A stretch of 64,000 nt of DNA from Betaproteobacteria bacterium Ga0077523 (GTDB lineage: Bacteria > Pseudomonadota > Gammaproteobacteria > Burkholderiales > Ga0077523), in the NCBI GenBank assembly GCA_001464695.1, contig LNDQ01000115.1, positions 1 to 64,000 on the forward strand, read 5' to 3'. Below the pieces are notes generated by a model. The model saw nothing but the letters and a program-made list of their open reading frames with translations, made no database searches and was not told the DNA's origin. Shown one piece after another: positions 43,803-52,417 of this stretch. The stretch's first letter is position 1. Every line of letters begins with the position of its first letter. The translations under genes were made by a program, and so were the position numbers.

Positions 43803-44249
43803 ATGACGAAGCTGATGCTGGGCGCATTCACACTGTTGTTCGCGTTGACGGCCGCCGCGGCTGATCCTGCGAGCCCCGCGGGACTGTGGAAGACCATCGA
43901 CGACAAGACCAAGCTGCCGCGCTCGCTGGTGCGCATCAGCGAGGTCAACGGCGTCTATGAGGGCCGCATCGAACAGTTGCTGAACCGCCAGCCCGATGAC
44001 GATCCCGACGGCATCTGCCGGGCCTGTCCCGGCGACCGGAAGGACAAGCCTCTGGTGGGCATGGCCATCCTGTCGGGCCTCAAGAAGGACGGCGACATCT
44101 ACACCGGCGGCGAGATCCTCGACCCGAAGAACGGGAAGAGCTACCGCTGCAAGATGGAGGTGATCGAGGGCGGGAAGAAACTGAACGTGCGCGGCTTCAT
44201 CGGCGTGTCGCTGATCGGGCGGACGCAGACTTGGCTTCGCGAGGAGTGA
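43803..44249 (+). CDS. DUF2147 exported protein
   Basis: A 148-aa periplasmic protein of the DUF2147 family. A signal peptide ends near LTAAAA before DPASPAGLWKTIDD. The family motifs KSYRCKMEVIEGGKKLNVRG and GVSLIGRTQTW are visible. GGAGG lies seven bases before the ATG. It is the last gene of the plus-strand fatty-acid run. Biochemical function unknown; DUF2147 proteins are beta-rich and often near fatty-acid genes in proteobacteria. Confidence 0.88.
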   Translation: MTKLMLGAFTLLFALTAAAADPASPAGLWKTIDDKTKLPRSLVRISEVNGVYEGRIEQLLNRQPDDDPDGICRACPGDRKDKPLVGMAILSGLKKDGDIYTGGEILDPKNGKSYRCKMEVIEGGKKLNVRGFIGVSLIGRTQTWLREE

Positions 44250-44300
44250 GTTGAACGGCTAAGGCGATCCGGCAGCCGCCCAGCGCCGACCGCAAACCGC

Positions 44301-44418
44301 TTTCAACACGAAGGACACGAAGAGCACGAAGGAACACGAAGGACACCGCCTTTGGCGCTCGGCTGAGGGATGATTTCCTTCGTGATCCTTCGTGTCCCTC
44401 GTGTCCTTCGTGGTTCAA
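44301..44418. repeat. Large inverted repeat of CACGAAGGA units
   Basis: The left arm (44301-44343) has four tandem CACGAAGGA-like units; the right arm (44375-44418) holds the reverse complement (TCCTTCGTG) with similar spacing. The two arms could form a long hairpin around a loop of about 30 bases. It lies between two convergent genes, where it may terminate both. No spacers of equal length exist, so it is not CRISPR. Confidence 0.75.
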
Positions 44419-44439
44419 GGTGTGGCTTCTAGCCGGAGA

Positions 44440-45183
44440 TCATCGATGAACGCTCGACCACCCCGGCTCGTGCCGATCCAGCAGCCGTTTCAGCGCGTCG
44501 AAATGCAGTGACGACTGCTGCCGCTCGCCTTCGATCTGGCGCGCGGCCTGTTCCACCAGGTGGGCCGGTGCGTGCTTGAGCTTTCCGCCGGTGCCCTTCG
44601 CGAGCACCTGCACCATGCAGCAGCGTTCCAGGTAGTACAGGTCGTCGTAGGCGTAGGCGACGTTCTCGCCGCAGACGATGACGCCGTGGTGGGCCAGGAA
44701 CACGACGTCCTTGTCGCCCAGCGCGTTGCAGATGCGGTCGCCCTCGGTCTCGTCGAGCGCGATGCCGCCGTACTCGCCGTCGTAGCCGATCCGGTTCCAA
44801 AAGCGCATGGCGTTCTGGTTGGCGGCGCAGTCGAGTTCGCCGTCCTCCAGCAGGCACAGCGACGTGGCGAACGGCATGTGCGTGTGCAGCACGCACTTCT
44901 TGCGCTTGCCAAGGTGGATGCGACCGTGGATGAAGAAGGCGGTGGGCTCGACCTTGTGCTTGCCTTCGACCACTTCGCCTTTCTCATCGACGATCATGAG
45001 ATCGGCGGGGGTCAGTTCGGACCAGTGCAGGCCCTGGGGATTGATCAGGAACTTGTCCGGCGCGCCGGGCAGCTCCAGGCTGAAGTGATTGCAGACGCCT
45101 TCATTCAAGCCCATGCGTGCGGCCGAACGCAGGGCGGCGGTCAAGTCGATCCGGGCCTGGCGGATCGCTTCCTGGGTGGACAT
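44440..45183 (-). CDS. Class II aldolase/adducin family protein
   Basis: A 247-aa zinc-dependent aldolase-fold protein. The zinc ligands are in VLHTHMPFATSL (HxH) and FLAHHGVIVCG, and the catalytic-region Glu in LNEGVCNHFSL. Some members act as fuculose or ribulose phosphate aldolases, others as decarboxylases or sugar-acid enzymes; this one lacks a sugar-phosphate operon around it. The first ATG is used, preceded by GGAG. Function beyond the fold is undefined. Confidence 0.8.
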   Translation of the reverse strand: MSTQEAIRQARIDLTAALRSAARMGLNEGVCNHFSLELPGAPDKFLINPQGLHWSELTPADLMIVDEKGEVVEGKHKVEPTAFFIHGRIHLGKRKKCVLHTHMPFATSLCLLEDGELDCAANQNAMRFWNRIGYDGEYGGIALDETEGDRICNALGDKDVVFLAHHGVIVCGENVAYAYDDLYYLERCCMVQVLAKGTGGKLKHAPAHLVEQAARQIEGERQQSSLHFDALKRLLDRHEPGWSSVHR

Positions 45184-45246
45184 GCGCGGGTCTCCTCCGA
45201 AAAAGAGCCCGCATTGTAGGGCGAGTCCCCGCCCTTGGGAGCACCG

Positions 45247-45921
45247 CTAGTGGCGGACGCTCGCAGCCCAGCTCTGGGCGGTCTGGAACGCTTCGTCCAC
45301 CGCCGGTGGCTCGAGTCCGAGCCGGCCTTCGATGCTGCCGCGCGTATCGTCGTTGCTGTCTTCGAGCGCTTCGGCCAGGGCGAGCAGCTCACCGTAGGGG
45401 CCGGCGCGGTGCAGCAGCGCGTCGCGCATGTCGTCGCTGATGCGGATCGCTTCCAGGATGGTATCCATCGGCTGCTCGAGCAGCTGGTCGAGCTGGGAGA
45501 AGATGCCGATGACGAACAGGTCATCGGCCTGGGTGCGCTGGAACCGCAGCTTGCCCACCAGCTCCATGAAGCGGCCGCGGACGATCGAGGCCTTGACCAC
45601 CGCGTTGTGCGCGGGGTTCGGATCGGCCGTGAGCAGCAACAGTGTCAGCCAGCGATACAGTTCGTGGTAGCCGAGGATCGTGACCGCCTGCCGGTACGAG
45701 GTGATCTGGCTCGGGAATCCCATGCCGGCGGAATTGATGTAGCGCATCAGCCGGTAGGACAGGGCGATGTCCTGCTTCAGTTCCGCTTCGACCGCGGGCA
45801 ACTCGGCCTCGTTGCGCACGAGGTTCAGGATGCGGATGATCAGGGCATAGGACGGCGCGATCGGCTTCGCGGACTTGGCCTGGCGCGCGGCAGCGCGGCT
45901 GCTGACTTCGGCGTGCGGCAT
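45247..45921 (-). CDS. HDOD-domain protein
   Basis: A 224-aa protein consisting almost only of an HDOD domain, with RLMRYINSAGMGFPSQI and AVTILGYHELYRWLTLLLL typical of the second half of EAL-HDOD (YuxH-like) proteins. The EAL domain is absent. The ATG at 45921 follows GGGG and starts just before an Ala-rich lead; a longer frame upstream overlaps the neighbouring gene antisense and is rejected. Next upstream on the same strand is the Gcr-like membrane protein gene, 77 bp away. HDOD proteins are regulators in signalling; a partner is not evident. Confidence 0.8.
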   Translation of the reverse strand: MPHAEVSSRAAARQAKSAKPIAPSYALIIRILNLVRNEAELPAVEAELKQDIALSYRLMRYINSAGMGFPSQITSYRQAVTILGYHELYRWLTLLLLTADPNPAHNAVVKASIVRGRFMELVGKLRFQRTQADDLFVIGIFSQLDQLLEQPMDTILEAIRISDDMRDALLHRAGPYGELLALAEALEDSNDDTRGSIEGRLGLEPPAVDEAFQTAQSWAASVRH

Positions 45922-45998
45922 GTTCTGACCCCTGGGATTATTCTCCTCGTCCCGTTGTATCGGCGCCGTGGGCAGGAACTTGAGGTGTCGCCGAGGGG

Positions 45999-48008
45999 TT
46001 ACGGTTCGCCCGACAGGTCGCGCGGCGGCCGGATGAAGTCCAGCGGGGTGGCGAGAAATCGACGCCAGAGGGCCAAGGCGAGTGGCCGTGCATAGCGAAA
46101 CCGTACCCGTCGGGCCTTGAGAGCCACGAGCAACGCGAGCGCGAAGCTCACGGTCAGGTTGACGATGCCCACCAGCGCGACTCCCGCAGCGCACCATGCG
46201 AAGGTCTGCCAGGGGATCTGCTGGTCGAGGCTCACCGTCGCCGTGGCGAGGTTTGCCGCGGAGAACGTGATGTGGCGTATATCGATGGGCAGCCCGAGAT
46301 TCACGCCGACGGTGGCCGTGAGTCCCAGCAGCATGCCGAACCAGAAGTTGCCCGCGAGGCTGCCGAGATTGCCTTCGATGTAGTTCGCGAGCTGACCGAG
46401 GCGCGCGGGTCCGAGGCGGCGTTCGAGCCATTTCAGCTGGCGGATGCGCTCGGGGATGCGGTTGTAGATCGCGATATTGTCGTGATACCCCGCGATCAAC
46501 CCTGACATGAACAGCCACAACCCGGCGATCGCCGCGTGGAACAGCGCCAGGCTCGCGAGCGGATGAAGATCGTGCAACGTGTGGTTGGCCGCGTCGGGCG
46601 TCATCACGTGCCAGCCGGTGGACAGGTAAAGGCTCGTCGCCAGGACGTACGCGAGCGGAAAGGCGAGCGCCACGTTGCCGATCACCGCGATGAACTGGCT
46701 CCGGATCACGCGCACGATCAGCTCCACCATGCGTTCGACGTCGGGCTTCGAACCGGAAGGGTGGTCGAGCGCCGCGGCGATGCGCGAAGCGGTCATGGCG
46801 GGCTGCTTGGTCGCCACGGTGAAGTGGAGCACGTGGATCAGCATGAAGCCCAGCGCATAGTTGAGCCCGTACAGCAGGCCCTGGATCAACGGGGCCGGAT
46901 GCAGGCCATGCATCCCGATCTTGAGCAGTGCCATGAACGGGACGATCAGGCCGGCGCCCAGGGCCGAGGTCAGCATGGCCTTGTACTCCGCACGGGTCGC
47001 GGTGATGTAGTGCTCGCCGGTACGGCCGGAATGCTCGGTGACTTCGCGTGCCAGCAGCTCCGTGTTCTTGGCGAAGTGCTCGCGCAGATTGTTGCGCTTG
47101 TTGTCGGCTTCGACGAAGGTCTTGAACAGGGTCACGATCGCCTGCGCCCGATCGGTCTGCGGCGTGCGATCGAGCAGATCGAGCAGCCGGTCGAGGCGAT
47201 CGATGGTTTCGGTGAGACGCTGGAGCAGGTAGGTGAGAGCGACGCTGATGCCGGTGTTGCCGGTGTTGCGCCGGATCTTCCCGATGACGTCGTCGCACTG
47301 CTCGAGCAGCACGCGGATCTGCTTTTCGTCCTCTGAGGGCAACTCGCCGCTGGCGAGGCCGGCGCGGTATTCCTGCACCCAGCGCTGCGCCTCGACGTTC
47401 TGCATGAGGAACGGCGATTCGTACTCGCGCAGCGGCGGGTAGACGTCGGCCAGTTCCGGTTCCACGCCCATCGCCGCGATGCGCGCGGAGAGGATGTGCG
47501 CGGCATCGAGCAACTGGGCGACAGTGCGGTTGGTCGTCGCCACGGCGAAGAAATCGATCCCCAGGGTATCGAGCAGCCGCAGCCAGTGTTCGTCATCGAT
47601 GCCGTTGACCCAGCGATGATCGGTCACGCGATGGAACGCGGCACCCAGCACGTCCTTGAGTGCGGTGGGATCGATCGCCGCCGGCAGGATCTTCTGGGCG
47701 ATCCGGCGCCACAGTTCGCTGAAGAAGCCGGCGGCAGGCAGGATGCCGAGGTCGGCATACAGCGTGATCTGCTGATGTTTCGCGAAGACCCGCAGCAGGT
47801 AGTCGTGAAATCCGGCGCGGAGCACCTCGTCGCCGGAGAGCAGAAACTGCAACGCCTGCAGGTTCTTGAGCGCCTGGGGCGCATCGCCCGGGTCCTGTGG
47901 GCGAACGTGGTCGACGATCTCGGCGAGCAATGCCGGATCGTTGCCGGCGGACACTGCGATTTCGCGCAGCAGCGCTTCGAGGCCGTTCACGGCGCGCGAG
48001 TCGGTCAT
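45999..48008 (-). CDS. Gcr-family ("site-specific recombinase") membrane protein
   Basis: A 669-aa protein of the family named site-specific recombinase after Neisseria Gcr. The N-terminal half is helical and soluble, with WVQEYRAGLASGELPSEDEK. The C-terminal half has about six membrane segments, including LGAGLIVPFMALLKIGM and HAAIAGLWLFMSGLIAGYHD. No tyrosine- or serine-recombinase catalytic residues are visible, so recombinase activity is doubtful and the true function is unknown. The ATG at 48008 is used. It is 22 bp downstream of ETF-QO on the same strand. Confidence 0.8.
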   Translation of the reverse strand: MTDSRAVNGLEALLREIAVSAGNDPALLAEIVDHVRPQDPGDAPQALKNLQALQFLLSGDEVLRAGFHDYLLRVFAKHQQITLYADLGILPAAGFFSELWRRIAQKILPAAIDPTALKDVLGAAFHRVTDHRWVNGIDDEHWLRLLDTLGIDFFAVATTNRTVAQLLDAAHILSARIAAMGVEPELADVYPPLREYESPFLMQNVEAQRWVQEYRAGLASGELPSEDEKQIRVLLEQCDDVIGKIRRNTGNTGISVALTYLLQRLTETIDRLDRLLDLLDRTPQTDRAQAIVTLFKTFVEADNKRNNLREHFAKNTELLAREVTEHSGRTGEHYITATRAEYKAMLTSALGAGLIVPFMALLKIGMHGLHPAPLIQGLLYGLNYALGFMLIHVLHFTVATKQPAMTASRIAAALDHPSGSKPDVERMVELIVRVIRSQFIAVIGNVALAFPLAYVLATSLYLSTGWHVMTPDAANHTLHDLHPLASLALFHAAIAGLWLFMSGLIAGYHDNIAIYNRIPERIRQLKWLERRLGPARLGQLANYIEGNLGSLAGNFWFGMLLGLTATVGVNLGLPIDIRHITFSAANLATATVSLDQQIPWQTFAWCAAGVALVGIVNLTVSFALALLVALKARRVRFRYARPLALALWRRFLATPLDFIRPPRDLSGEP

Positions 48009-48030
48009 GCCGTCATGTCGTCGGCGGCGC

Positions 48031-49668
48031 TCACATGTTCGGGTAGTTGGGGCCGCCGCCGCCTTCGGGCACGACCCAGCGGATGTTCTGCGTCGGATCC
48101 TTGATGTCGCAGGTCTTGCAGTGCACGCAATTCTGCGCGTTGATCTGGAGCCGCGGGCTGCTGCCATCGGCTGCTTTCACGATCTCGTAGACACCGGCCG
48201 GGCAATAGCGCTGCTCCGGTGCGTCGTAGCGGGCGAGGTTCACCGCGATCGGCACCGTGGGGTCCTGCAGTGTCAGGTGGACGCGCTGATCTTCCTCGTG
48301 GTTCGTGTTGGAGATGAAAACCGACGAGAGCTTGTCGAAGCTCACCTTGCCGTCGGGCTTCGGGTAATCGATTGGAGTCGAATGTGCGGCCGGTTTCAGT
48401 TGCGTGTGGTCGGCATGGTTGCGGAATGTCCAAGGTGCCTTGCCACGGAAGACGTACGTGTCGAGTGCCGAGTAGCCGATGCCACCGAAGAGGCCCCAGC
48501 GGAACGACGGCCGGATGTTGCGTACGCGGGCGAGTTCGTCCCATAGCCAGGTGGCCTTGAGCCGCTCGGGGTAGGAGGTCACCTCGGCCGGTGGAGTGTC
48601 CGCGCGCAGCGCGTCGAAGCAGGCCTCGGCGGCCGTCATGCCGCTCTTCATCGCGGTGTGCGTGCCCTTGATCTTGGGCACGTTGAGAAAGCCTGCCGTG
48701 TCGCCGATGAGCACACCCCCGGGGAAGGTGAGCTTCGGGATCGACTGCAGACCGCCCTCCGACAACGCGCGCGCGCCGTAGGCGATGCGGCGTCCGCCCT
48801 CGAACGTCGGCCGGATCGCGGGATGGGTCTTGTAGCGCTGCATCTCGTCGAACGGCGACAGATATGGGTTCGAGTAGTCGAGTCCGATCACGAAGCCCAC
48901 CGCCACCTGATTGCCTTCGAGGTGATACAGGAAAGACCCGCCATAGGTATCGGCAGCCAGCGGCCAACCGACCGTGTGCACGATCAGCCCGGGCTGGTGC
49001 TGCGCCGGGTCCACCTCCCACAGCTCCTTGATGCCGATGCCATAGGTCTGCGGGTCGACGCCGTCGCGCAGATGGAAGCGGTCCATCAGCTCCCGCGTGA
49101 GCGAGCCGCGACAGCCTTCGGCGAAGATGGTCTGTTTCGCACGCAGTTCCATGCCCGCCTGGTGGTGATCGGTGGGCTCGCCGTCGCGGCCGATGCCCAG
49201 ATCGCCCGTGGCCACGCCGGCGACCTTGCCGTCGGCGTCGTACAGCACTTCCGCGGCGGCGAAGCCCGGGTAGATCTCCACGCCGAGCGCTTCGGCCTGG
49301 GTGCCGAGCCAGCGACAGAGGTTGCCGAGGCTGATGATGTAATTGCCGTGGTTGTGCATCTGCGGCGGCGTCGGCAGGCGCCACGAGCCTGCGGCCGTGA
49401 GGAAGAGGAACCGATCCTCGGTGGCCGGCGTATTGAGCGGCGCACCGAGCGCTTTCCAGTCGGGCAGCAGCTCATTCAGCGCGCGCGGTTCGATCACCGC
49501 GCCGGACAGGATGTGCGCGCCGACCTCGGAACCCTTCTCGATGACGCACACCGACACATCGTGGCCGTGTTCGGCACACAGCTGGCGCAAGCGGATCGCA
49601 CACGCGAGGCCGGAAGGGCCCGCGCCCACGATCACGATGTCGTACTCCATGAATTCCCGTTCCGCCAC
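48031..49668 (-). CDS. Electron transfer flavoprotein-ubiquinone oxidoreductase
   Basis: A 545-aa ETF-QO linking EtfBA to ubiquinone. The N-terminal FAD loop is [12 protein letters not shown]; a glycine-rich substrate region includes [12 protein letters not shown]; the C-terminal 4Fe-4S cluster ligands are in YCPAGVYE and [10 protein letters not shown]. The start is the GTG at 49668 with a good AAGGAG five bases upstream; an ATG six codons later is less likely. Together with the etfBA pair at 29549 it completes electron transfer from fatty-acid oxidation. It shares a short divergent gap with a thioesterase gene. Confidence 0.94.
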   Translation of the reverse strand: MAEREFMEYDIVIVGAGPSGLACAIRLRQLCAEHGHDVSVCVIEKGSEVGAHILSGAVIEPRALNELLPDWKALGAPLNTPATEDRFLFLTAAGSWRLPTPPQMHNHGNYIISLGNLCRWLGTQAEALGVEIYPGFAAAEVLYDADGKVAGVATGDLGIGRDGEPTDHHQAGMELRAKQTIFAEGCRGSLTRELMDRFHLRDGVDPQTYGIGIKELWEVDPAQHQPGLIVHTVGWPLAADTYGGSFLYHLEGNQVAVGFVIGLDYSNPYLSPFDEMQRYKTHPAIRPTFEGGRRIAYGARALSEGGLQSIPKLTFPGGVLIGDTAGFLNVPKIKGTHTAMKSGMTAAEACFDALRADTPPAEVTSYPERLKATWLWDELARVRNIRPSFRWGLFGGIGYSALDTYVFRGKAPWTFRNHADHTQLKPAAHSTPIDYPKPDGKVSFDKLSSVFISNTNHEEDQRVHLTLQDPTVPIAVNLARYDAPEQRYCPAGVYEIVKAADGSSPRLQINAQNCVHCKTCDIKDPTQNIRWVVPEGGGGPNYPNM

Positions 49669-49710
49669 GTCGACTCCTTACAATTGCTGCTTTTCGAGAG
49701 GTCTTCACCA

Positions 49711-50136
49711 ATGATAAACCGATCGCCCGACACGCCCCCGATCCACGTCGAGTCCATGCGCCTGCGCTGGGGCGAGATGGATGCCCTGCGGCACCTCAAC
49801 AACGTGGCCTACTTCCGGTACTTCGAGGAGGCGCGCATCCACTGGTTCGCCACCCTGGGCATCGACTACGGCGACGAGGGCGAGGGGCCGATCCTCGCGA
49901 ACATCGAGACGCGATTCGTCAAGCCGGCCCTGTATCCGGAGGACGTGGCGATCGAGCTCAGCATCGGTAAGGTGGGCAACTCGAGCTTCGTGCTGGCCCA
50001 CACGATGCGTTCCGCGAGTGATCCGTCGGTGGTGTACTCGGTGGGCGAGGCGGTGCTGGTGTGGATCGACATCGCTTCGGGGAAGTCGAAGCCGCTGCCG
50101 GCGCGAATTCGGGCGATCCTGCAGCCACCGCGCTAG
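49711..50136 (+). CDS. Acyl-CoA thioesterase, 4-hydroxybenzoyl-CoA type
   Basis: A 141-aa hotdog-fold thioesterase of the 4HBT group. The conserved segment is LRWGEMDALRHLNNVAYFRY, with the active-site Asp, followed by ARIHWF. It probably hydrolyses a small or medium acyl-CoA. The gene is divergent from ETF-QO with only 42 bp between starts, suggesting shared control. Substrate unknown. Confidence 0.85.
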   Translation: MINRSPDTPPIHVESMRLRWGEMDALRHLNNVAYFRYFEEARIHWFATLGIDYGDEGEGPILANIETRFVKPALYPEDVAIELSIGKVGNSSFVLAHTMRSASDPSVVYSVGEAVLVWIDIASGKSKPLPARIRAILQPPR

Positions 50137-50158
50137 GGCCTCGGAGAAACGATCAACT

Positions 50159-50225
50159 CGGCGGACGCGGTGCCAGGCAAGGACGGAGGAACGAGGGGTT
50201 TCCGCCGCGTCCTCCGCGTCCGCCG
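50159..50225. repeat. Perfect 12-bp inverted repeat in a convergent gap
   Basis: CGGCGGACGCGG (50159-50170) and CCGCGTCCGCCG (50214-50225) around 43 bases that also contain a CCGCGTCCTCCGCG repeat. It sits between the convergent thioesterase and SDR genes and may terminate both. Confidence 0.55.
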
Positions 50226-50247
50226 CGATCAGCGCTGCTTTCCTGAT

Positions 50248-51009
50248 CTATCCCGCCTGCGTGGAGCAGCCGAAGATCTGCCCGGATACTCCCCGGCTTT
50301 CCTCTCCGATCAACCACAGGTACGTGGGCAGGATCGATTCGGCTGACGGCAACGTCGCAGGCGCGGCACCTGGATGCGTGAATGCGCGCGCCGGGGATGC
50401 GACCGGCCCCGGTACGACGGCATTGACGCGCATGTGGGGAAGTCGCGACCACTCGTCGGCCTGCGCGCGCATCGCAGCCATGAGAGCTGCCTTCGGTGCC
50501 GCGACGCCTGACCAGTAAGCGGTCGGTGCGGTGACGTGGCTGTCCGACGTGTACACCACGGAGGCATCGGGTGCGCGCTGCAGCATCGACAGGCAGGCGC
50601 GTGTCAAGGCGAGCGGCGCGATGAAGTTCACGCGCATGAGCCGCGTCCACGCTGCCGAGTCGATGCTCTCCGTCTGTGCCAGCCGCTCGAGGTGCACCGC
50701 GCTGTGGAGGATGCCGTCGAGCCTCCCGACGGCCTGTTCGATCGCACCGGCGAGCGCATCGAATTCACGCGGACCTGCCGTCTCGAAGTCGAGCGGCACG
50801 GCAGCGGGCGTGGGGCTGCCGCTTGCCTCGATCTCGTCGTAGACGGCCGCCAGGCGATCCGTGTCTCGCCCGTGCAGCACCACGGTCGCGCCGTGAGCCG
50901 CGAACGCGATTGCGGCGGCACGGCCGATGCCTCGGCCGGCACCGGTGACCAGGATCACGCGGTCCCGCAGCAGGTCCGCCGTCGCTGCGTAGGTCCGAGG
51001 ATCGATCAT
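50248..51009 (-). CDS. YciK-like SDR with altered active site
   Basis: A 253-aa short-chain dehydrogenase close to E. coli YciK: the Rossmann loop is TGAGRGIGRAAA, and the C-terminus resembles the YciK LPLYLWLMG region (LPTYLWLIGEESRGVSG). The catalytic pair normally YxxxK is VAAPK, so the Tyr is a Val; an upstream Tyr four residues earlier may or may not substitute. The start overlaps the hpnE stop by four bases, so it belongs to the squalene operon. Possibly an inactive or re-purposed enzyme; the substrate is unknown. Confidence 0.75.
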   Translation of the reverse strand: MIDPRTYAATADLLRDRVILVTGAGRGIGRAAAIAFAAHGATVVLHGRDTDRLAAVYDEIEASGSPTPAAVPLDFETAGPREFDALAGAIEQAVGRLDGILHSAVHLERLAQTESIDSAAWTRLMRVNFIAPLALTRACLSMLQRAPDASVVYTSDSHVTAPTAYWSGVAAPKAALMAAMRAQADEWSRLPHMRVNAVVPGPVASPARAFTHPGAAPATLPSAESILPTYLWLIGEESRGVSGQIFGCSTQAG

Positions 51010-52292
51010 CGGTCTGCCATCACTGCGTGTGCGCAGACGATGCCGCTGCGCACGGCTGCCTCGAGGGTCGCAGGATAGTCGCTCGCCGTGTAGTCGCCGG
51101 CCAGAAGGAGCCGCGGCAGGGCCGTTCGCTGTGGCGGACGCGCCATGCCGGGTACGCACGCGAACGTGGCGCGCCGTTCGGTGATCACGCGATGCCATTC
51201 GGGCACGGGCAGATGGGGGATGTGTCGCCGCAGCTGATTGTCGACGTCTGCCGCCAACGCGTCTCCCGCCATGCGGTCAAGGTCGACTGCGGCACTCGCG
51301 ACTGCCCCGATCAGGCCGTGTTGACCGCACAACGCGCCGCGATCGAACGCCCATTGCGCTGGTCCGTCCACGAAGCCCACCATGGGTGACGACAGGCGTA
51401 CCGCTGCGGTGTACTGCAGATAGACGGAAACGATCGGCAGATAGCGCAGCGTTTCGAGGGACGCAGCGAGCGCCGCGAGCTCGGGCAGTTCCCGCCACAA
51501 CGAACCGGCGCGCGCCGGATCGGTGGCGCAGATCACGTGGGTGCAGGCGAGCTCATCCTCGCTGTTGCGCACGAGAAATCCGCTGCCGGTCCGAGCAATC
51601 GATTTCACCATGCAGCCGGTGCGGATGGTCCCCGAGCGTGCGGTGATGTAGGCCGCTGCGGGATCGGGGAGCATCGCGCCGAAGTCGGTGGTGGGCAACA
51701 CGAGATCGCTCGCGCCTGCGCCGCCGTTCAGGCCGTCGCGCATCACATGGAGGAACACCTGCGCGTCCGCTTCCGCGGGTGGCGTGTTGAGCGCAGCGAT
51801 GCACAGCGGCTCCCACAGGAACGCGCGATTGCGCTGCGGCTGGCGGGTGCGCTCGAGCAACGCCTCGACTGTCTCGCCGGCGCGCGCGCGAAAGCCGGCC
51901 GCGCGCTGGCCGATCATGAAACGCGCAGCCGCGAACCGGTCCGCCCAGTCGAGGCCGCGCGCACGCGCCAGCCCCGCGAGGAGATGCAAGGGTGCCGGCA
52001 GATTCGGGCAGGAGAGTCGGAAACGCCCGGCGATCTCGAGTGTGAGCGGCAGTCGCCGATAGGGTGCCGCGGCCGGCGCGACCTTGCGCACCAATGCCAG
52101 CGTCTCGCGATAGGCGCCGATGAGGATGTGCAAGCCGTTGTCGAGCACGCGCCCGTCGACATCGACGCGGCGGGCTCGGCCACCGAGGGATTTCGCGGCT
52201 TCGAGCACCGTGTGGGGAATGCCGGCATCCGCCAGCGTCACCGCGGCGGCGAGGCCCGCCCAACCGCCTCCTATGATGGCTGCATGGGTCAT
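51006..52292 (-). CDS. hpnE: Hydroxysqualene dehydroxylase HpnE
   Basis: A 428-aa FAD-dependent enzyme of the squalene-associated HpnE family, which reduces hydroxysqualene to squalene. The FAD loop is AAIIGGGWAGLAAAVTLA; GGRARRVDVDG and DNGLHILIGAYRETL follow, and the C-terminal FAD motif is LLLAGDYTASDYPATLEAA. It is third in the hpnC-hpnD-hpnE order, with a palindrome-bearing 125-bp gap before it. The stop overlaps the YciK-like SDR start. Confidence 0.92.
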   Translation of the reverse strand: MTHAAIIGGGWAGLAAAVTLADAGIPHTVLEAAKSLGGRARRVDVDGRVLDNGLHILIGAYRETLALVRKVAPAAAPYRRLPLTLEIAGRFRLSCPNLPAPLHLLAGLARARGLDWADRFAAARFMIGQRAAGFRARAGETVEALLERTRQPQRNRAFLWEPLCIAALNTPPAEADAQVFLHVMRDGLNGGAGASDLVLPTTDFGAMLPDPAAAYITARSGTIRTGCMVKSIARTGSGFLVRNSEDELACTHVICATDPARAGSLWRELPELAALAASLETLRYLPIVSVYLQYTAAVRLSSPMVGFVDGPAQWAFDRGALCGQHGLIGAVASAAVDLDRMAGDALAADVDNQLRRHIPHLPVPEWHRVITERRATFACVPGMARPPQRTALPRLLLAGDYTASDYPATLEAAVRSGIVCAHAVMADR

Positions 52293-52359
52293 GGGGGCGT
52301 TTCATGCATGGCGAAGATGCTCCAGCCAGCATTGCGTGCGCATGCGCCTCGCGACGGCT

Positions 52360-52412
52360 GCCCCCATCCCGACCTTCCCCCACCGAAGGTGGGGGAAGGT
52401 AGGGAGGGGGCA
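52360..52412. repeat. GC-rich palindrome, family A copy 4
   Basis: Perfect inner 12-bp arms CCTTCCCCCACC (52373-52384) and GGTGGGGGAAGG (52388-52399) with loop GAA, extended by imperfect outer TGCCCCC / GGGGGCA. It lies inside the hpnD-hpnE gap. Confidence 0.75.
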
Positions 52413-52417
52413 ATGCA

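Noticed and set aside
44301-44418. Possible CRISPR array
   Set aside because: Repeat units are about 10 bases, lack uniform spacers, and form inverted arms; no cas genes are present.
45999-48008. Mobile-element recombinase
   Set aside because: The Gcr family name suggests a recombinase, but there are no catalytic residues, no terminal repeats and many membrane segments.
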